This document shows positions 47,144 to 59,428 of a DNA stretch of 64,000 bases, in pieces. The first letter of the stretch is position 1. The number at the start of each line of letters is the position of its first letter. The DNA lies in assembly GCA_950022295.1 (NCBI GenBank), contig OX465600.1, forward strand, positions 310,878,031 to 310,942,030, read 5' to 3'. A model generated the notes under the pieces. It made no database searches, was not told the DNA's origin, and saw only the letters and a program-made list of their open reading frames with translations. This stretch comes from Bromus sterilis (lineage: Eukaryota; Streptophyta; Magnoliopsida; Poales; Poaceae). A program made the position numbers and the translations under genes.

Positions 47144-48500
47144 CACGTAAGCTTAATTTTGCTAAAGGCAAGAAAACTTAGTTCAGTATGTCACTTAACA
47201 TGGCAATCTCAAGATATAAGCTACAGTTTTAGAGATGTGAGTCAAAGAATACTGAACAATTCAAGAGATGCTGTAGATACACACTTTTGCTAAGATAAAA
47301 ACAAGAATCAAGCAGTACTTTATACATTTATACAACTGATCTGGTGTACGAGTAAGAACATGCATGTTCAGCTAAATTAAAAATTCAGAAAATTTTGCAG
47401 CCTGGATATGAATAGAGGGGACTCAAGACAGAATCGTTCCCGTACAATCGTATGGTGCAGTAGATCTCCTCCCTCCTCTGCTGCGACACCGCAGCCCCTC
47501 GCCGCTCTCCTCCCTTGGTCGCGGCGCCACTCCTCGCTCTCCTCTGTGATGGCATTCTCCCGCCTCGCTTCCACCGTGGGGGCGCAGTTTTCCTCCCTCT
47601 CCCCTGCGTGTCGGCTCGACTTTCTCTCCTTTGCCTCGACGATGACCAACCTCCAGCCTCTCCTCCACGGCGGCGCAGCGCGGCGCGGGAAAGCACGACG
47701 TGTCCCGCCAAATCCCTAACTTTTTCCAGCCATAGCTTTGATCCGTGCCTTAAGTTTGTATAATTCTGGCTTATTTCACTTGGTTCGTTGTGAATCGTTG
47801 GATGTTGGTTGAATGGCAGATTGGTCACCGCATGTTACAGCGTGACTTGCCAGATCTCAGTCCGTTATTGAACTTGTGTGCAAGCTCAGAGACAACTATT
47901 CGGACTATGTCATCGCACATACATCATGTTGTTGTGCTTATGCGTCACCACAATTTTGAAAGAGACACACACTATGCATGCGTTCTGAATTATTGGGCTT
48001 GTGCTACCCCATCCACACCAACCGTTCAATATGCATCAAATAAGTAATTAATTAAGTACACTCATTACGATGTCAATCACGATCAATCCAAACAAACACT
48101 CAAAAAAGTATCTCTTCGACTTTGTACTAAATCAATGACAATTTATATGGCTAGAAGAAAGTAGAAAACTATGTTATCACGAACATTCCGTTGTGGAAAA
48201 AAGGGTGACACAGATTCTTCAAATGACAATCTCGTCAACATGGCGTGGAGCATTTTCAAATGAAACACAGTCAAAAGTATCTTTCATGGTGATTTGCCAA
48301 CGCAGGTGGGGCATCGGTCGGGGCTACGACAGACCTTTAATTAGTGCACCATCACCTTTGTCGATGATTTGTATATTGAGCAAGATAAACGAGCATCAGA
48401 TGGACACAGGGTGTTTGGCAATAGAAGTAGTAGCTAGACCAACAGTGTAGAGATTATCTAGATCTCAGGTCAATCAACCTGCTTCATGTTAGTTTGTGTT
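47144..48500. other. Spacer and promoter region of the WAK gene
   Basis: 47,400-47,720 is a GC-rich island (CGCCTCGCTTCCACCG type) that looks like a decayed gene or transposon leader; its frames have no recognisable domain. The rest is ordinary spacer leading to the WAK promoter. Confidence 0.35.
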
Positions 48501-48504
48501 TCTC

Positions 48505-48512
48505 TATATATA
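48505..48512 (+). promoter_or_regulatory. TATA box of WAK gene
   Basis: CTATATATAC lies 54-61 bases upstream of the ATG at 48,566, giving a short leader. It argues against the in-frame upstream ATG at 48,494. Confidence 0.55.
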
Positions 48513-48565
48513 CATACATTGGTTATTGGTATCAGGGGAGGCCGTGCATCCTGAGCAATTTAGCT

Positions 48566-51500
48566 ATGACGCCGCTACAAATCCAGCTCCTCCTACTCCT
48601 CCTCCATGCCGCGCTCGCTACAACCGCCGTGTTCGGCTTCGGCGCCCCGTCTCCGCCCCCAGCGCCGGCGGCACCTGGGCCAAAAAACTGCCCTGCCAAG
48701 TGCGGGGAAATAGACATCCCCTACCCATTCGGCGTCGGCCCTGGATGCTACCTGTCGAGCAGCTTCGCCCTCACCTGCAACGAGGCCACGACTCCTCCGA
48801 CCCTCCTCATCGGCAAGTCCATGAAGCCCTCACCTGCAACGAACCAAGTCCAGGTCGCCAACATCACGCTGGAGACGGCGCAGATGGTGGTCTACTCCCC
48901 CCTGACCTATAGCTGTGACGTGCCGATCAACCACACTGCGGTCAAACGCAGGAGCAGCAAGATGGCCTTCAATATCGGCAACCCATTCCTGCTCTCGCCG
49001 TCTGAGAACATGTTCACGGCTGTCGGGTGCAGCTTGACGGCAAGGATCAAGGGCCACAGCCGCACCGCCTACCTCACCGGATGCATCACAACGTGCGCCA
49101 GGGTGAACGACACCGGTGACGACGGCACAGCCTGCAGCGGCCACGGCTGCTGCCAGGCCTCGCTAACTCCTAACCTCACCAATGTCAGGGTGGCGTGGGA
49201 GGACACGCGAGGCATAAATCCTGTAGCTGACAACATGTGCCAGTATGCTTTCGTTGCTACCAAAGGCTGGTACGTGAAGAATTTCATTTTCCCTTTTTTC
49301 TCCCTTTCAAATCATGATATAAACTCCCTCGTGAAAATTAGTTGTCGTTTAAATGGATGTATTTTTACATCCATTTAAGCAACAAGTAATTTCGACTGGA
49401 GGAAGTATACAAAATAATTTGGCAATTACTGTGACCTTCCTATAACATCCTCGTAAGGACCATGGGTTTCAATTTCAGTGAGATTTCACTGAATTTCAGT
49501 AGACACCGAAATATTTACCTTTCGGTTATATTTTAGTAATTTCTGTTGCAAATATTAAAAATTTGCATATGAACATTTCGGTCCTTGGGCCGAAATGCAA
49601 ACTAAAATTCAGCAATTTCGGTAAGTGCTGAAATATTTCTGAAACAGAAGTTTAAAACCAACAAGTACTAGTGTACTACTACTAACTATAACTTAACAAT
49701 TGCTGACAAAACACAGCATGGAAGGAGCTTACTAATAACTTGCTACCATTAAGATTTTAGGGATAAAATCGAATGCTTCTTCTTTTTCTTTCCGACATAC
49801 ACAAGCATGCACTAAAAACAAAAGATGACATCATTCAATTTTTTCCTTATTTTGAAAAAATATTTTTTTGTAGCTCAAACCATTTGTTCGATTCAAAAAT
49901 ATATTTTCACTATTAAATCAGTCACGACAAGATCTTCGAAAGTACATCTCATGTTTATATTTTTAAATTCTTTTTTTGGGTTGAAAGTTACCAAGTGTGT
50001 GATAAGTTAGTTATCATAGCGTTTACACTGAATTTATCGTGTCATGTTTCAACTACTTCTTTCTATGTCAAAGTTATCACAATATTTGTGCATAAATTAT
50101 TGAGTCAGCGCTGCATACATTGCCATGCCATGCTATTTACACAAAAATTATCGTGTATATGATTTATTTACATTTTTTCATGATCAAAAGTTACCATGAG
50201 TGTTTGTACTTAACTTGATAAGTCCATCATTTGTATATTACCATGCTACTTAAGCTGAAGATTCCAAAGTATGTTCCAATAACTTTCTTCAGCGTCAAAG
50301 TTGTCATGGTATTTTGGCGTAATTTATGAGGCCTATAACTAACTAAACAGTCCGTTTTGGGGGTCAACCCACGAGCTCTCTTACATAACGGGTTCGATCC
50401 GACATTCGACTAAACCGACCGTGCGTAGCCCGTGGCACATGTTGTGCTCGTGCATCGAGGAGAGACCTGCAGGCCGACATTGTATGCTATGATGTTTACG
50501 CGGAACTTACAGATGGTATCATTCTAAAAGTTTTTCACGCGACAAAAGTCATGAGTCGTTTTATTTACAATCTATTTTTAATATTAAATTTGTTACGGTG
50601 AGATTTTCAAAATTAATTCTCATATTGCTATGTTTCAATAACTTTTTCTTGGGTCAAAAGTTACCACACTTGATTTGGGAAGTCATCGCGCTTGCGGTAT
50701 GTAAGTTATCATACTTTTTGCACTAAAGTTATCATGGCATTTTTTAATCACAAGCACATGTATGCATGCAATATAGGATGAAAGTTGATGTCATCTTAGA
50801 TTCTCTCCCGAGTCAAAGTTACCGTGGTGGTGTTTCTACGTAGGTTGATAGGTCTACAGTGTGTATATCACCCTGCTATTCGTATTTGCATGAACAACTC
50901 AAGTTACTACACTACTAATAGGTACACCACAAGTTGTAGCACTAAACTAATATTTTATGCCAAGTTCTAGTAGTGCATGTTTAACTGCCTCTAATTTTTA
51001 CATAGAAGTTATTGGATACGTTTGAACTCCTTTTTCCCCTTTGGATCAAAGTTACCATGCTGGTTATCCGCAAGCTATCAGTTCTACAACGCATATATTA
51101 CCATGCTATTTACGCAAAAGTTATCGGCAACATATTTTTTCGGGATCAAAAATTACCGCGGTGTTTGTACGGAAATTATCAAGTCTATGGTGCGTATATT
51201 ACCTTGCAAAATACACAGTGGTTACCGAGGTATCCTTTTTTTTAGATGCGAAGAACTTTTATAAGTTGACGCATGTATGCAACCAACATGCTTCTGGATA
51301 GCCAGCTTTCATCAAACTTTGTCCAGCCTTCCGGCCACTGTCCTCGCAAGAGATACCCTACGACGTTGGCCTTCGGCATCCCCCGTACATGAGCTGCGTC
51401 TCCTAGGATCCAGCGGATGCATCACCGGCCGCCTCAGAACCAGAGGTCTTCATCTCCATCGCACAACTTTGTGTCATCCCCAAAGCGGTAAAGGAGGTCG

Positions 51501-54500
51501 TGGTCGGGATGCCGTCAGAGGGGAGCGGCGAGCTGATTTGGAGCAGGTCGAGGTAAGTGAAGTCTGGACAGGCAGGAAGCCCTCATGAGCATGTCATCGA
51601 CATGGCGGAGAATTGAGGCACAAGGGAGGGACAAGCAGGAGAAGGGTTGAGTGGGACGAGGTGTCAGCGACTAACGGCTAGCCATGGGGGTCCTCGTCCA
51701 TGGTAGAGGCGAGCGTGCAAGAGAGGAAGGGGCTCGAGGAGAGAGGCATGGAGAAGAAGTAACACGGTGGTGCAGGCGAGGGATGACTGGCGGCGGAGCT
51801 CTAGTGGTCGGTTATCCTGCCAGCACCGGTGAGGCTACCACGCGATGTTGTAGGCTAGCCATGGCGTCCGTCAACCATGGAATATGTGAGCGCAATAGTG
51901 GGAGAAAGGGATGGACTTAGAGAAGAGAGGCATGGAGAGGAGGGATCACGTGTGGCGGAGGAGAGAGAGGGTTGGAGGCGGATCTTCAATGGCCGCCCGA
52001 CGATGATCGATGACCGAGGTCATCCCTGTGTCAGGAAATAAGGCGGGGGAATAGGGAATCGGGGGATGAGAAGTGGAAGAAAAACTCAAAATGATGGGAA
52101 AGTGGAGCGAGTGACGTGTGATGGGTAAATGGACGATGATAGGATCGTTCGGCATTGAAACAAAAAAAAACTACGGTTAAGCAGATAGTAATTTGAACCA
52201 TCGTAACAACATGTAACCATAGGATCTAGTTTAGAAGATTTTGTCGCAACAAACCTATGGTGAAAAAATATTTAAGGTGGGTGCTTAATGTATGAATATT
52301 GTCGATCTTGGTGATGAGACGGGATGGTGTGTTGCATGTTATGTTTTTTAAACACGGTACCATGAGCATACACTCACCTTAAGAACGCACGCCCACACAC
52401 CTTATCCCTACAAGCATTTTCGCAATACTGAAAGTACATCTCCTTCAAAAAAGCAATACTGAGCCGACACATCATATTCAGCTTGACGGGAACATCTCCT
52501 TCCACTGAAAGTACATCATCGAAAGGCCTGAAATAAATTTAGAAAAAATGCTAGCACCAATGTCAAATGTGAGACTTAAACTCTAATGGGCTGAGAATGC
52601 AACTATCCACCTAGTCATCTGAACCACAGGTTGATTCGCTTTGCACATTATGGTTAAGATGCATGGCTGCATACCTAGTGCGGTCCATCATTCTCAAAGT
52701 TACAGGTTTATGTAGATAATGACATGTTGTTAGTCTAGACTTATTTACACTTCAAGTTACAACAAACTTCCCCTGGAAAAGAAAGTTGCAACAATCTTCA
52801 CATATATTTGTATTTTTTGTGTGGATAATCTTCACATAAACTAATGGTTGAATTTGTTGAGCAGGTACAATTTCAGCAAAAACGACCTGATTGGGATTTT
52901 GACATTGGTCAATAGACGCGGCCGGTTTGTTCCAGTTGTTCTTGACTGGGCAATTAGGAATGGAACATGCCCGTCGGTGCCACACGGACTGGGTGACAAC
53001 AGTGAGAATGTTTCATACGGCGCTTGTGTTAGCACTCAGAGCTATTGTGTAAATGCCAGCAATGGAACACCCGGCTATTTTTGTGGTTGCGCCAAGGGAT
53101 ACAGTGGCAACCCATACATACCAAATGGATGCACAAGTTTGTATACTTCACTACCTCTATATATGTTCTTTAAGAAAACATTTTTCATATGTTGCTGTTA
53201 AGATTGTGCATTACTCGCAAAAAGGGGACTAATCAGTAATCCTTAAGATTGCGATGCACGCGGATATGAAGGCGTACTTTCTATCTATCATATTCACTAG
53301 ACTTATTATATGCATTGTTTTTCACATCTTCAGATATTAATGAGTGCGAGCTACGGAGATCCCCAAACTCGACAATGTACAAGGACATGTATCCTTGTCA
53401 TGGAGGTACATGCCACGATATAGATGGCGACTATGAGTGTAAATGCAATTATGGAGGAAGAGGTGATGGTAAAAGTGCCAAGGGCTGTGAACCCTTAGTG
53501 TCCTCGGCTGCCGTAGCAGCAATAGGTGAGGCTCTCTTTTTTTTAAAGTTGAAGAGCGCACTTGAGATTTGAAAACTTTTTTTGAAAACTCGGAGGCATA
53601 TTTTTTCCTTTTAGGAAAGAAGGGAACGCCCTCAGCCTCTGCATCGATTGACTTAGATATAGTTATATCGATCACGGGAAAATAAGCAAAACTGCTACTT
53701 CCTCTCTTCAATTATATCTCATCGTTATGTAAAATTCAGAAAATCTCATGATGTACATTTGTCCGCCTACAGGAACGATCGGTGCAACCGCACTACTCGC
53801 TGTGCTACTAATATTCCTACGCATGGAACGCGGGAAAAGAAAGCTGAGGGATCGGTTCAACAAGAACGGTGGACAGTTGCTCAAAAGTCTCAAGGTCCAG
53901 ATCTTCACAAAGGAGAAGCTTGACCACATCACAAACAACTACAATTGCATCATCGGCCAAGGCGCCTTCGGCAAGGTCTATAAAGGAAGCACCGGCGCCG
54001 GCGACAGCGCACGGGTGGCCGTGAAATGCTCCATCCCCATCAACGAGGACTGGAAGAAGGAATCATTCGCGAATGAGATCACGATCCAGTCCAACATCAG
54101 CCACCGGAACCTGGTCCAGTTGCTAGGATGTTGCCTCGAGACGGAGGTGCCCATGCTGGTGTACGAGTACGTGCCCAGAGGGAGCCTCCACGACGTGCTC
54201 CACGGTGACAACAAGGACCCTCTCCCGCTGGAAAAACGCCTGGACATCGCCATCTACTCAGCAGCTGCCCTCGGGTACATGCACTCGGAGGCCAGCCAAA
54301 TCATCCTCCACGGAGACGTCAAGTCGGGCAACATCCTCCTGGATGACGGGTTCGCGCCCAAGGTTTCCGACTTCGGGACGTCCAGGCTCATGTCCATCGA
54401 CAAGGACCACACCAACTGGGTGGTCGGGGACAGAAGCTACATCGACCCCGTGTACATGAAGACCGGCCTGCTCATCGAGAAGAGCGACGTGTACAGCTTC

Positions 54501-54803
54501 GGTATCGTGTTGCTGGAGCTCATCACCCGCAGAAAGGCGAGGTATGACAAGAACCGTAGCCTCTCGTTGGATTATGTCAAGGCTTCCGTGGACGGGACGG
54601 TGGCCGAGATGTTCGATGCCGAGGTTGCATCTTGTGAGGAGGATGTCGAGTGCCTCAAGGAGGTTGGCAAAATTGCGGTGCAGTGCATCAAAGAGGACGT
54701 GGATGACAGGCCCACCATGAGTCAAGTCACGGCGAGGCTAAAAACGTGCAAGTGCCGGTGGTTGGAATGCCACGGGAAAAAGACTACTCACATCTCTACT
54801 TAG
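48566..54803 (+). CDS. Wall-associated receptor-like kinase (WAK), four exons
   Basis: Exons 48,566-49,269, 52,865-53,136, 53,334-53,525 and 53,773-54,803 join with consistent phases (2, 1, 1) and GT-AG borders into 732 residues. Residues 1-24 are a signal peptide (MTPLQIQLLLLLLHAALATT). A GUB_WAK_bind galacturonan-binding domain follows (CGEIDIPYPFGVGPGCY), then a cysteine-rich region with an EGF-like module (GCAKGYSGNPYIPNGC) and a calcium-type EGF (INECEL), then one membrane helix near 390-406. The kinase has a Gly loop GQGAFG at 451-456, Lys474, HGDVKSGN with Asp571, and DFG at 589-591. Family members bind pectin at the plasma membrane and signal in growth and pathogen defence. The catalytic loop has Gly570 where Arg is usual, so it is a non-RD kinase. 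The first EGF-Ca residue is Asn, not Asp. Confidence 0.95.
49324..49405. mobile_element. Short Stowaway-like foldback in WAK intron 1
   Basis: Left arm CTCCCTCGTGAAAATTAGTT and right arm (reverse complement CTTCCTCCAGTCGAAATTAC) meet at a central AAATGGATGTA/TACATCCATTT hairpin. About 82 bp. Confidence 0.75.
49990..51240. repeat. Degenerate AAGTTA(C/T)CA repeats in WAK intron 1
   Basis: Phrases such as AAAGTTACCATG, AAGTTATCATGG, TATATTACCATGCTATTTACG and ATTACCTTGC recur every few tens to a few hundred bases. No clear period and no element ends. 49,440-49,640 also holds GAAATATTT/CGGTCC-type inverted stretches. Confidence 0.45.
51270..52200. other. GC-rich segment in WAK intron 1
   Basis: GC-richer than the flanks, rich in GAGG and GGCG, with no domain recognised in any frame. 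Possibly a remnant of a transposon or captured gene fragment. Confidence 0.3.
52345..52640 (-). mobile_element. Au-type SINE in WAK intron 1
   Basis: Read on the minus strand it starts with the tRNA-like head (CAACCTGTGGTTCAGATGAC, then AGTTTAAGTCTCACATTTG near the B box), continues through TCAGTGGAAGGAGATGTTCC and TCGGCTCAGTA, and ends GGTACCGTGTTTAAAAAA. The flanks TTGCATGTTATG (52,333-52,344) and TTGCACATTATG (52,641-52,652) form a 12-bp target duplication with two differences. Contains a small internal duplication of GCAATACTGA. Confidence 0.75.
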
Positions 54804-54859
54804 TTACTCTAAGAAAACATCTTGTAGTAGTATGTGCTTAGGACTTTTACGGTTTATCC

Positions 54860-55500
54860 GTAGTACTTCCTCCGGTCGAAATTGCAGCTTATCAGCAGTG
54901 TACTTGATTAGCTAGCTAGTATGTTCGTGTGTACCCGAATTAAACTTTGTCTCGTATAAATTGTGTATTTTTGTTTTTGCGGGTGGTAAGTTGTGTACTT
55001 AGTCAGTACCTTCATCGATGTAGATCTACTGTGGTTTCAATCTCCATATGATTTTTCGAATGTGTGATGTATTCTTTGTTATTTCCATCTAGACACATTC
55101 ATTTCACCAATAGTATGATTTTTCATTCTTTGGACTGAGGAAGTATATGCTAAACAGTAGGGATTTCTCCCTACTATGTAGTATTTCCTCCCGTCGGAAT
55201 TACAGTTTATCCATAGTACTTGATTAGCTAGCTAGTATGCTCGCGTGTACCCCGAGTTAAACTTTGCCTCGTGTAAATTGTGTACTTCTGTTTTTGCGGG
55301 TGATAAGTTGTGTGCTTAGCCAGTACCTTCGTCGTTGTAGATCTACTGTGGTTTTAATTTCCATATGATTTTTTGAATGTGTGTTGTATTCTTTGGTATT
55401 TCCGTCTAGATACAATTATTTCAGCGATAGATAATATGAAATGAAGGAAATACTATATATGGTAAACAGTAGAGATTTCTTCCTACTATGTAGTGCTTTT
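54860..55500 (+). repeat. 316-bp tandem duplication in WAK 3' flank
   Basis: TACTTGATTAGCTAGCTAGT occurs at 54,901 and 55,217. The following 240 bases match closely in both copies, and each copy closes with TAAACAGTAG...TACTATGTAGT. The first copy overlaps the likely WAK 3' UTR. Confidence 0.85.
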
Positions 55501-56160
55501 ATATTTTTGAATTATCTGGAAAAAAAATAACAAGGGGTAGGAACTAGCCGATCAGGCTAGCCTTCCAATGCAGACCTACAAGGCTACAATTAAGTAATGT
55601 GGATTGAAAACAGAAAATGCCAGAGGAACTGACTTGTATAAAAATCACTTCTAGAAATCCTAATGGCTCATAAGACAATATTCGAATGGTGATCTCCATA
55701 GGAAAACAAAGTTGCAAGAAGGTTCTAAGATCTTGAATTGGTCCTCAAAGAGGATCCCAGTGGGGGTAGATACATCCCAACAAAGCCATCGCAAATGTGC
55801 AGTGAAAGGAGAGGTGAAGGTGACAGCGAGGGTCTACTACCTTGCGTGGGTGCAAAGTGCGCCGCCCTGGATGGAGACGGTGGAGGCGAGGATCTACTGC
55901 CTTCCGTGGGTGCAACCGTGCAATGTGCAATTACCCTAGTTTTAAGGCATACTGACATTCAAGCTCAATTGCATTACTAATAAGAATCTGATCCAATACT
56001 TAATTTACTTTTGTTCATTTAGTTTTCTTCAAATTACAATTCAAACAAAAATTAATAAACCAAATATCAGTTGCCGTGTAACTAATTTACTTTATTGAAA
56101 GGGCAACCTGTAGAACTCAATCAGCAAGCAAAACATCATGTACAGTACTAAAGGAAATTT
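55501..56160. other. Spacer with a small local repeat
   Basis: GCGAGG(G/A)TCTACT(A/G)CCTT followed by CGTGGGTGCAA occurs at about 55,827 and 55,889. No gene seen. Confidence 0.35.
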
Positions 56161-56199
56161 ACAATACAATACTAAATTAGCATTTGGGAAGGGGATGAG

Positions 56200-56580
56200 A
56201 GGGAGATTGGGGTAATACCTGGCTGGCTGGCCGTACGGGGCATCGGAGATCGAGGAACGAGAGGCTGCGCGCAGGCGGGGAGGGGTCGCCGGACGCCCGG
56301 ACCGGCCGGAGGAGCGGCTGCAGACGGCTTCGCTGCTTCGTTAGACCTGGAGCTCAAGGTTCGCAGGCGCCGGGCACGGGCAGGGACCCATGGTCGCGGA
56401 CGAGGAGGTGGCGCCGTTGCGGACGAGGAGCGGACGAGGAGGTGGCGCCGTCGCGGACGAGGAGCGGCGCCGCGGTGGCGGATGTGGCAGGGTTCGTGTG
56501 TGCTGCAGAAAGAAAGCCAACGAACAGTCCAAAGCCAAAAGAACGTGCTGGGCTGGGCTGCCTACCAGGCCCTAAAAAAA
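56200..56580. repeat. GC-rich tract with GCGGACGAGGA repeats
   Basis: GCGGACGAGGAGGTGGCGCC and shorter GCGGACGAGGAGCGG units repeat between 56,395 and 56,475. The surrounding GC-rich block resembles a decayed gene end on the minus strand, without a domain I can name. Confidence 0.4.
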
Positions 56581-57077
56581 GTACTGTATTATTCGGAGAA
56601 AGTTAGTTTTTTATATTTTTATTTGTAATATGTTTGTTTTATTTTTACTTTTTAATTGTTTAAATATTATAATTTGGTTTTATTTCTAGACATCCTAATG
56701 CTCACTTAGTTTATCAACATTTTTATCAATATAAAAATGTTCAATGTGTATTTTAGTATTTCACCGTGCATTGAAGGAAAAAATGTAGATTGTGTATTTC
56801 AAAAATGTTGTAGGTATACAATAAAAAAAATTGATTACTGAAGAAAAATAGATACATGGCATAAAAATCGACAAAAAAAACAAAACCAAAAATAAAGAAA
56901 CGAGAAAATGTGGTAAAACTAGAATGAAAAAAATGATGAAAAAACAAGATCAAATTTAAAAATCTTGAAAACCGTATAAGAAATAAAACCGCAGATAAAA
57001 TGAAAAATAAAAACCAAAGGATAAAAAAGAAAAACATAAAAGGAGGAAAATAAATAAATAACTAGGAAATGAAACCC
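56581..57077. other. AT-rich spacer
   Basis: Homopolymer-rich A/T sequence; no gene or element boundary seen. It ends with the left copy of the SINE target duplication. Confidence 0.4.
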
Positions 57078-57245
57078 AAACAAATGTTTTTATTTTTTAG
57101 GAACACAGTACTACTCAGACGCTCACATACACGAGTATACAATCATCCCTATGACGCGCGCACACACACCCTACCCATATAATCATCTTCGCAATACTGA
57201 GCCGGTACATCATCTTGAGATTAACAAAGTCACCACCTCATCTTC
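57078..57245 (-). mobile_element. 5'-truncated Au-type SINE
   Basis: Minus-strand 3' part of the same SINE family as at 52,345: GATGATGTACCGGCTCAGTA then the GTGTGTGTGCGCG block to TACTGTGTTCC, lacking the tRNA-like head. GAAATGAAACCC is present exactly at 57,066-57,077 and 57,246-57,257, a perfect 12-bp target duplication. Confidence 0.8.
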
Positions 57246-57257
57246 GAAATGAAACCC

Positions 57258-59080
57258 TTTTTTTTGGAACGCTGATTTTTAATACCGTCAACATTTTCTA
57301 ATTGCCTTAATATTTATTATACAATGTTTTCCTATTTTAATTAATATTTTAAGTAAGCTTTAATAAAATTTAACTTATCAACTATATTCCTTTAAAATAA
57401 AAAAATACATGGCATGAGCACATGAGTTTTTTTTTTGACAATAGCATGAGCACATGAGTTGGTACCATGCTAGGCCATCCCGTGTATGAAAGACTCGCCG
57501 CGATGATAGCCTCCAGGCCGCGTTGAGCAAGGCATAAGCATGCCCGAATCGGATTTGTAACGTTTCGAACCAAGCCCATCGGTTAACCATCTATTCCATG
57601 GCCGGTGCGTCTGTGATCCAGACTGTTCTCACATACCAACAGTAGTATTTTCTGCGCACTTTATCGTCATTCATGCGCACCCTTAATCAATTTCCCGGCC
57701 GCTCACCCAACCCAAGACTACTCCAAGCCTAGCACGGTTCACCTGGTAGTTCTTTCCTGATGGGCTCCCGAAATAACCAAACTTTTTACGTTTAAATGAA
57801 GTGTTTGTCATTGTTTCCCAAGCTTAGCAAAAAAAACATGAATTTTAAACCAGTTAATATTATATCCGGAACCAAAATAGATCAACTTAAAATTTACTCA
57901 AACTAAACTCTATAAGCCCACTTTTGCTCTTTTTCTGGCTGCTCACATTTTTACTCAAGGATTTTTTTTTTTAAACTAACAGTGAAGGATATTTTATTTA
58001 GTTTCCCCCCTTTTATTTTTCATCCATCGTGCAACTTACAAAATGTTTGCGACGTTAAAAAATCATCAGTATTACCAAAAAAAATCGTGAATTTATAAAA
58101 TGTTTTCTCTTGTATCTTGAAAATATATTTTCTAAAGTTCATGAAATGATATTTTTTAACACCCTAATGAACATTTTTTAAAAAATTGTAAAATGTTCAT
58201 CAAGTATTATTTTTCATTTTTCTATCCTTTTAAGTCGTCTACGAATTGTGAACATATGGATGGTTTGCATGCGTCTCTAATAGAAAGAAGGTTGAAATTA
58301 TAACTCCTAAACCATACATTTGAAACTAATTTTGTAGATCGAACCATGACAATGCATGCACTGAGAGGCAAGGGAGTGAAGAAAGGCACACCCCATGTGT
58401 GTTTGCTGTTTCTTTTTTCTTTTCCTCATTCCCAACTGTGCTTTAGTTCTGCTTTAACAAACAAGGAAACAATCTCCTGTGTATTTAATTCTGTAGATAA
58501 AAAATTTGAGCGGTGGTGATTTCCTAGAGATGCATTGCCTTTGTTTTTTGTTTGTATTGTGCAGCATCTTTTTTTTTTGAGGGTTTTGAATTGTGCAGCA
58601 TCCCAAACAAAACAAAAAAAATGCCCGTAAAAACAAAGCCTAGTACAACGTCAACATAATAAAGTCCACTAAAACCGCAAAAAAAAACATAATAAAGTCC
58701 ACTAAGAGGCTAGGTAATTGTTAGGTTGGGCTGGAGAAGAAAAAAAATTGTTAGGTTGGGCTGGAGATGCAGGCCAAGATAAACACACAGATCTAACAAA
58801 AAAACGAAAATGTTTCTCAAAAAGAAAAACGAAAATCAAACAAACAAACAGTCAATAAATTTAGATAGGTTTGTTTTTTGATGATATGGGTTTGATGTTA
58901 TCTTCGACGTGATATAGTTATGTCACATATGAACCCTAGACACACCCAAATTTTAAACCGTATGGTTAGTTCGGGGTTGAAATATACACTTTTTTCTAGT
59001 ATTTCAAAACATGCAATAAAATGGATGACTAATCTACACCTCCGATTCAGATTTCCCTTTGCCTGCTTGCTGCGTGGAGG
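57258..59080. other. AT-rich spacer
   Basis: GCATGAGCACATGAGTT is duplicated at about 57,413 and 57,443. CATAATAAAGTCCACTAA is duplicated near 58,655 and 58,688, and TTGTTAGGTTGGGCTGGAGA near 58,717 and 58,748. No gene seen. Confidence 0.4.
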
Positions 59081-59084
59081 TAGA

Positions 59085-59409
59085 CCTGACCATGGGCAGC
59101 CCGGCCCGAACGGCCCGATGCGACCCGATCCTAAAAATATTGAGTCGGGCCGGGCCAGGCTTGCACATCGGGTCGGGCTCAGGCCTTACTTTCAGGAAAA
59201 TACACATGTCGGGCCGGGCTTGGGACTGCAAAACAAAGAAAATTAATGAAGGTTTGGGTCGGGCCAGGCAAGCCGTGTTGGGCTTTGTTGGGCTCGGGCC
59301 TAATTTCTGTAGATTAATGGTCAGGCTGGGCCAGGCGCGGACCTAGATTTTTTGCATCGGGCTTTCTCAGGCCCAGCCCAAGACCGGCCTGGCCCGAGAA
59401 ATGCCCAGT
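59085..59409. mobile_element. GGGC-rich hAT-like non-autonomous element
   Basis: CTGACCATGGGCAGCCCGGC at the left and, in reverse complement, CTGGGCATTTCTCGGGCCAG at the right, with repeated GGTCGGGC and GGGCCGGGC between. This fits a common grass hAT-derived repeat; no clear 8-bp duplication. Confidence 0.4.
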
Positions 59410-59428
59410 TATATGTGGCGGACCAGAC

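Noticed and set aside
47385..47828. 147-residue minus-strand frame before the WAK gene
   Set aside because: Arg/Gly-rich, no domain, no promoter or splice signals; kept only as a GC-rich island.
48494..48565. Upstream in-frame ATG of the WAK gene
   Set aside because: It lies upstream of the TATA box, and the ATG at 48,566 starts a proper signal peptide.
50340..50420. Possible tRNA gene because of GGGTTCGATCC
   Set aside because: Only the B-box-like phrase is present; no acceptor stem or anticodon arm can be formed. No tRNA or rRNA gene was found in the window.
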